Below, one piece after another: positions 6,101 to 6,332 of a DNA stretch of 6,332 nt. Every line of letters starts with the position of its first letter. The stretch's first letter is position 1. The position numbers and the translations under genes are program-made. This DNA comes from CAZQCI01 sp964592255 (GTDB lineage Bacteria; UBA10199; SBBF01): assembly GCA_964592255.1 (NCBI GenBank), contig CAZQCI010000120.1, positions 1 through 6,332 on the forward strand, given 5' to 3'. The notes below the pieces were generated by a model. That model was given only the letters and a program-made list of their open reading frames with translations. It ran no database searches and was not told where the DNA came from.

Positions 6101-6332
6101 AACCCTTCATTACAGGATGGTCTACAGATAGCCATCACCAACAAAATTTAACGGATTTCTTAAAGGGTGAAAAACCCAAGAGTGTTGTCGCCATAACCGC
6201 GCAAACGGATAAGCGAACCGTTAAAATACTGCGGGTCACCCCAAATCAAGGGGAACCTTTTACGGCAGTCTTGATGCAAGGAAAAGGTGACGAGTCAAAC
6301 CTGCTTAGTTCCGTTACAAATCTGTCAGTGAG
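3103..6332 (+). CDS. Giant protein of unknown function, repeat-containing (3' end outside the window)
   Basis: I do not recognise this protein. The frame stays open from the ATG at 3103 (first in-frame start after the TAA at 3076) to the window edge, at least 1076 codons, passing a 10-base N gap in the same frame. Residues 1-75 are low-complexity: no basic residue in the first 46, only a short hydrophobic patch (FLITAAYAG), Cys31 and Cys38, and an acidic DEEDED at 65-70. I see no standard signal peptide, lipobox or long membrane segment. Residues 87-135 look helical. About 187-290 look beta-rich and end in GLIPTGPYRLEVNGELV, a pattern common in small beta-sandwich modules. About 327-355 look helical. 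From 489 on the protein contains diverged copies of a beta-rich domain (best at 489-559 and 1014-1076) and a TPVSS-type linker at 845-867. It is rich in Asn, Gln, Thr and Ser, with few Cys. No catalytic motif is visible. It follows fcl by 139 bp on the same strand; no Shine-Dalgarno sequence precedes the ATG. A structural, surface or exported role is possible but unproven. Confidence is for the gene, not a function. Confidence 0.85.
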   Translation, partial: MTPPSNIIPNSFLITAAYAGTTAEPPEEAACTSNNPNCYSATPSPDKALSALGENGMDGVAMGGDEEDEDKTTTQTRTPQKETAPDFQVALQNKALKALNKLQKKINDAPENADQLRMDLEETYENYLLQCKNPLWINPQINLIAGNNALALHNIDNANERYHWAANSQFPNNDNFKASAAAKEKVIQNTYARVTIVVPSNATIALKYTGISYPNATYTQQDWASDSSSQNLLKKWDYKGDIETIQQRLNYTSINSYVTYTGLIPTGPYRLEVNGELVTKFDLSQSSLEQLPQKQTHIDTRQIDQYVSVQDAPTLPDDERRINWANLEKSLERLVDDKNFETARTVYQALVDRSGKQISAVTHIAGANSQDNINSPEYKTALVNASTSTWQPLTEPARLREKFAKETAFRELKTGQQIDPTQLVNSPNWEAPSLDPFNVAPIGNELVDSGIGNGQLQSELYSQLPDKTQXXXXQGALSPYWRTTPAHKTDLEDFFAGRLKPARLQSINFESNNAETGEINRSVSVITLTLDNGTTFSAVKIAGNEEASSEIALAGITITDSNPQEKKVITSASRNGSIKTYIKCLETSQNTFFWGRGDNSNEPEEQPNDTPGWNPYAPLCYGALSNPFIDKKSLFLKGLDDGRVNLSVSGRSLIDRGAREPLQLLDILLDQGVNAFEDGSSFYIEGVVYQVTKGRKDAWTTIFLETEDPKAPRYAININPAEDPTRDPLVRSRITITQLDASQGDPDLKNHQASKLIYDYRPDDKDQAQQMLAIQINSPEFNTPVFINFVVQELKNGQHAYWCQETIEKTYSARMWDDSPPPKPALVTALEEGKSPFIAPWLVTTPMSSTPVSPTPVSSTPVSPTPVVAAAESSFELPDYFPEYKFPNLNDTDAIRKATNNTEYKTGRDETRTVIIRKDLANGKVEISEVSIRVVSLNAMSGGHLTQAKEVTLKNQRIINATDTDINNTDLWKRVDTNANANSWDSFAQKELLSLYLYEKPFITGWSTDSHHQQNLTDFLKGEKPKSVVAITAQTDKRTVKILRVTPNQGEPFTAVLMQGKGDESNLLSSVTNLSV
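4512..4521. other. Assembly gap (10 N)
   Basis: Ten undetermined bases interrupt the giant gene at about residues 470-473. The frame is the same on both sides as numbered, but a 10-N run is often a placeholder, so the true missing length is unknown. It lies about 45 bases before the first clear copy of the internal domain, where repeats could disturb assembly. Confidence 0.98.
4567..4779 (+). repeat. Internal protein domain repeat, copy A
   Basis: Residues 489-559 of the giant protein (from TDLEDFF to AGITIT) align by eye with residues 1014-1076. Shared positions include L-x-D-F, G-x-KP (with one insertion), R-[ST]-V, G-x-x-F-x-A-V and a following G, with alternating hydrophobic residues suggesting beta-strands. 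The preceding segments also match (SPYWRTTPAHK against KPFITGWSTDSHH). Similarity is at protein level only; the DNA has diverged, indicating an old duplication. Confidence 0.5.
5635..5703 (+). repeat. 15-bp tandem repeat encoding a Thr-Pro-Val-Ser linker
   Basis: The unit ACACCTGTGTCA(T/C)CG is present 4.6 times and encodes TPVS[S/P]. The third Ser/Pro codon alternates TCG and CCG, so the real period is 30 bp: 5635-5664 and 5665-5694 differ by one base (ATG against GTG). The repeats are nearly identical in DNA while the surrounding domains are diverged, so they are recent and probably variable in number. Because 15 is a multiple of three, copy changes keep the frame. The encoded stretch (residues 845-867) is a typical extended, flexible Pro/Thr/Ser linker between folded parts. 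Confidence 0.93.
6142..6330 (+). repeat. Internal protein domain repeat, copy C (possibly cut by window end)
   Basis: Residues 1014-1076 of the giant protein (QNLTDFLKGEKPKS onward) carry the same spaced pattern as copy A: L-T-D-F, KP, KRTV followed by a hydrophobic strand, then G-x-P-F-T-A-V and MQG. About one third of the residues are identical by eye. The copy reaches the window edge, so its end and any further copies are unseen. Confidence 0.5.

Noticed and set aside
3103..6332. Asn-x-Ser/Thr sequons in the giant protein as evidence of N-glycosylation by a neighbouring pathway
   Set aside because: About 13 were counted, close to what its high Asn, Ser and Thr content would give by chance.

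Overview
The window is a bacterial chromosomal segment of roughly 42% G+C (estimated by eye). It contains the start of a divergent regulator gene, a compact three-gene transcription unit for GDP-L-fucose synthesis, and most of one very large gene of unknown function that runs off the right edge. The best taxonomic hint is the MerR-family fragment. Its N-terminal half closely resembles LiuR-type regulators of branched-chain amino acid and fatty acid catabolism, which are common in Gamma- and Betaproteobacteria. A proteobacterium is therefore the best guess, but the hint is weak and I cannot name a genus.

Layout: (1) Positions 1-243, minus strand: N-terminal 81 residues of the MerR/LiuR-like regulator. 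(2) Positions 244-380: divergent intergenic region with a perfect 7-4-7 palindrome touching the regulator's start codon, very probably its own operator. (3) Positions 381-893: a specialised NusG paralogue of the RfaH/LoaP/UpxY kind, followed after 38 bp by gmd (932-1984) and after another 31 bp by fcl (2016-2963). (4) Positions 2964-3102: A-tract-rich intergenic region without a convincing terminator. (5) Positions 3103 to beyond 6332: one uninterrupted reading frame of at least 1076 codons, containing a 10-base assembly gap (4512-4521), a Thr/Pro/Val/Ser 15-bp tandem repeat (5635-5703) and at least two diverged copies of a domain of about 65 residues. An automatic caller that stops at N or at the contig edge could miss this gene.

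How the genes work together: Gmd converts GDP-D-mannose to GDP-4-keto-6-deoxy-D-mannose, and Fcl (GDP-L-fucose synthase) epimerises and reduces this to GDP-L-fucose, the activated sugar for fucosylated polysaccharide or glycoprotein. NusG paralogues of this type commonly sit first in long surface-polysaccharide operons and let RNA polymerase read through them, so the 381-893 product probably controls this locus. No mannose-activation genes (manA/manB/manC) and no glycosyltransferase, flippase or polymerase gene lie in the window. The giant gene is codirectional with the fucose genes, but any link to fucose is only positional.

The most unusual content is the giant gene, which I do not recognise. 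A second oddity is that gmd, fcl, the giant gene and the MerR gene all lack a visible Shine-Dalgarno sequence, while the NusG paralogue has one at its second ATG.
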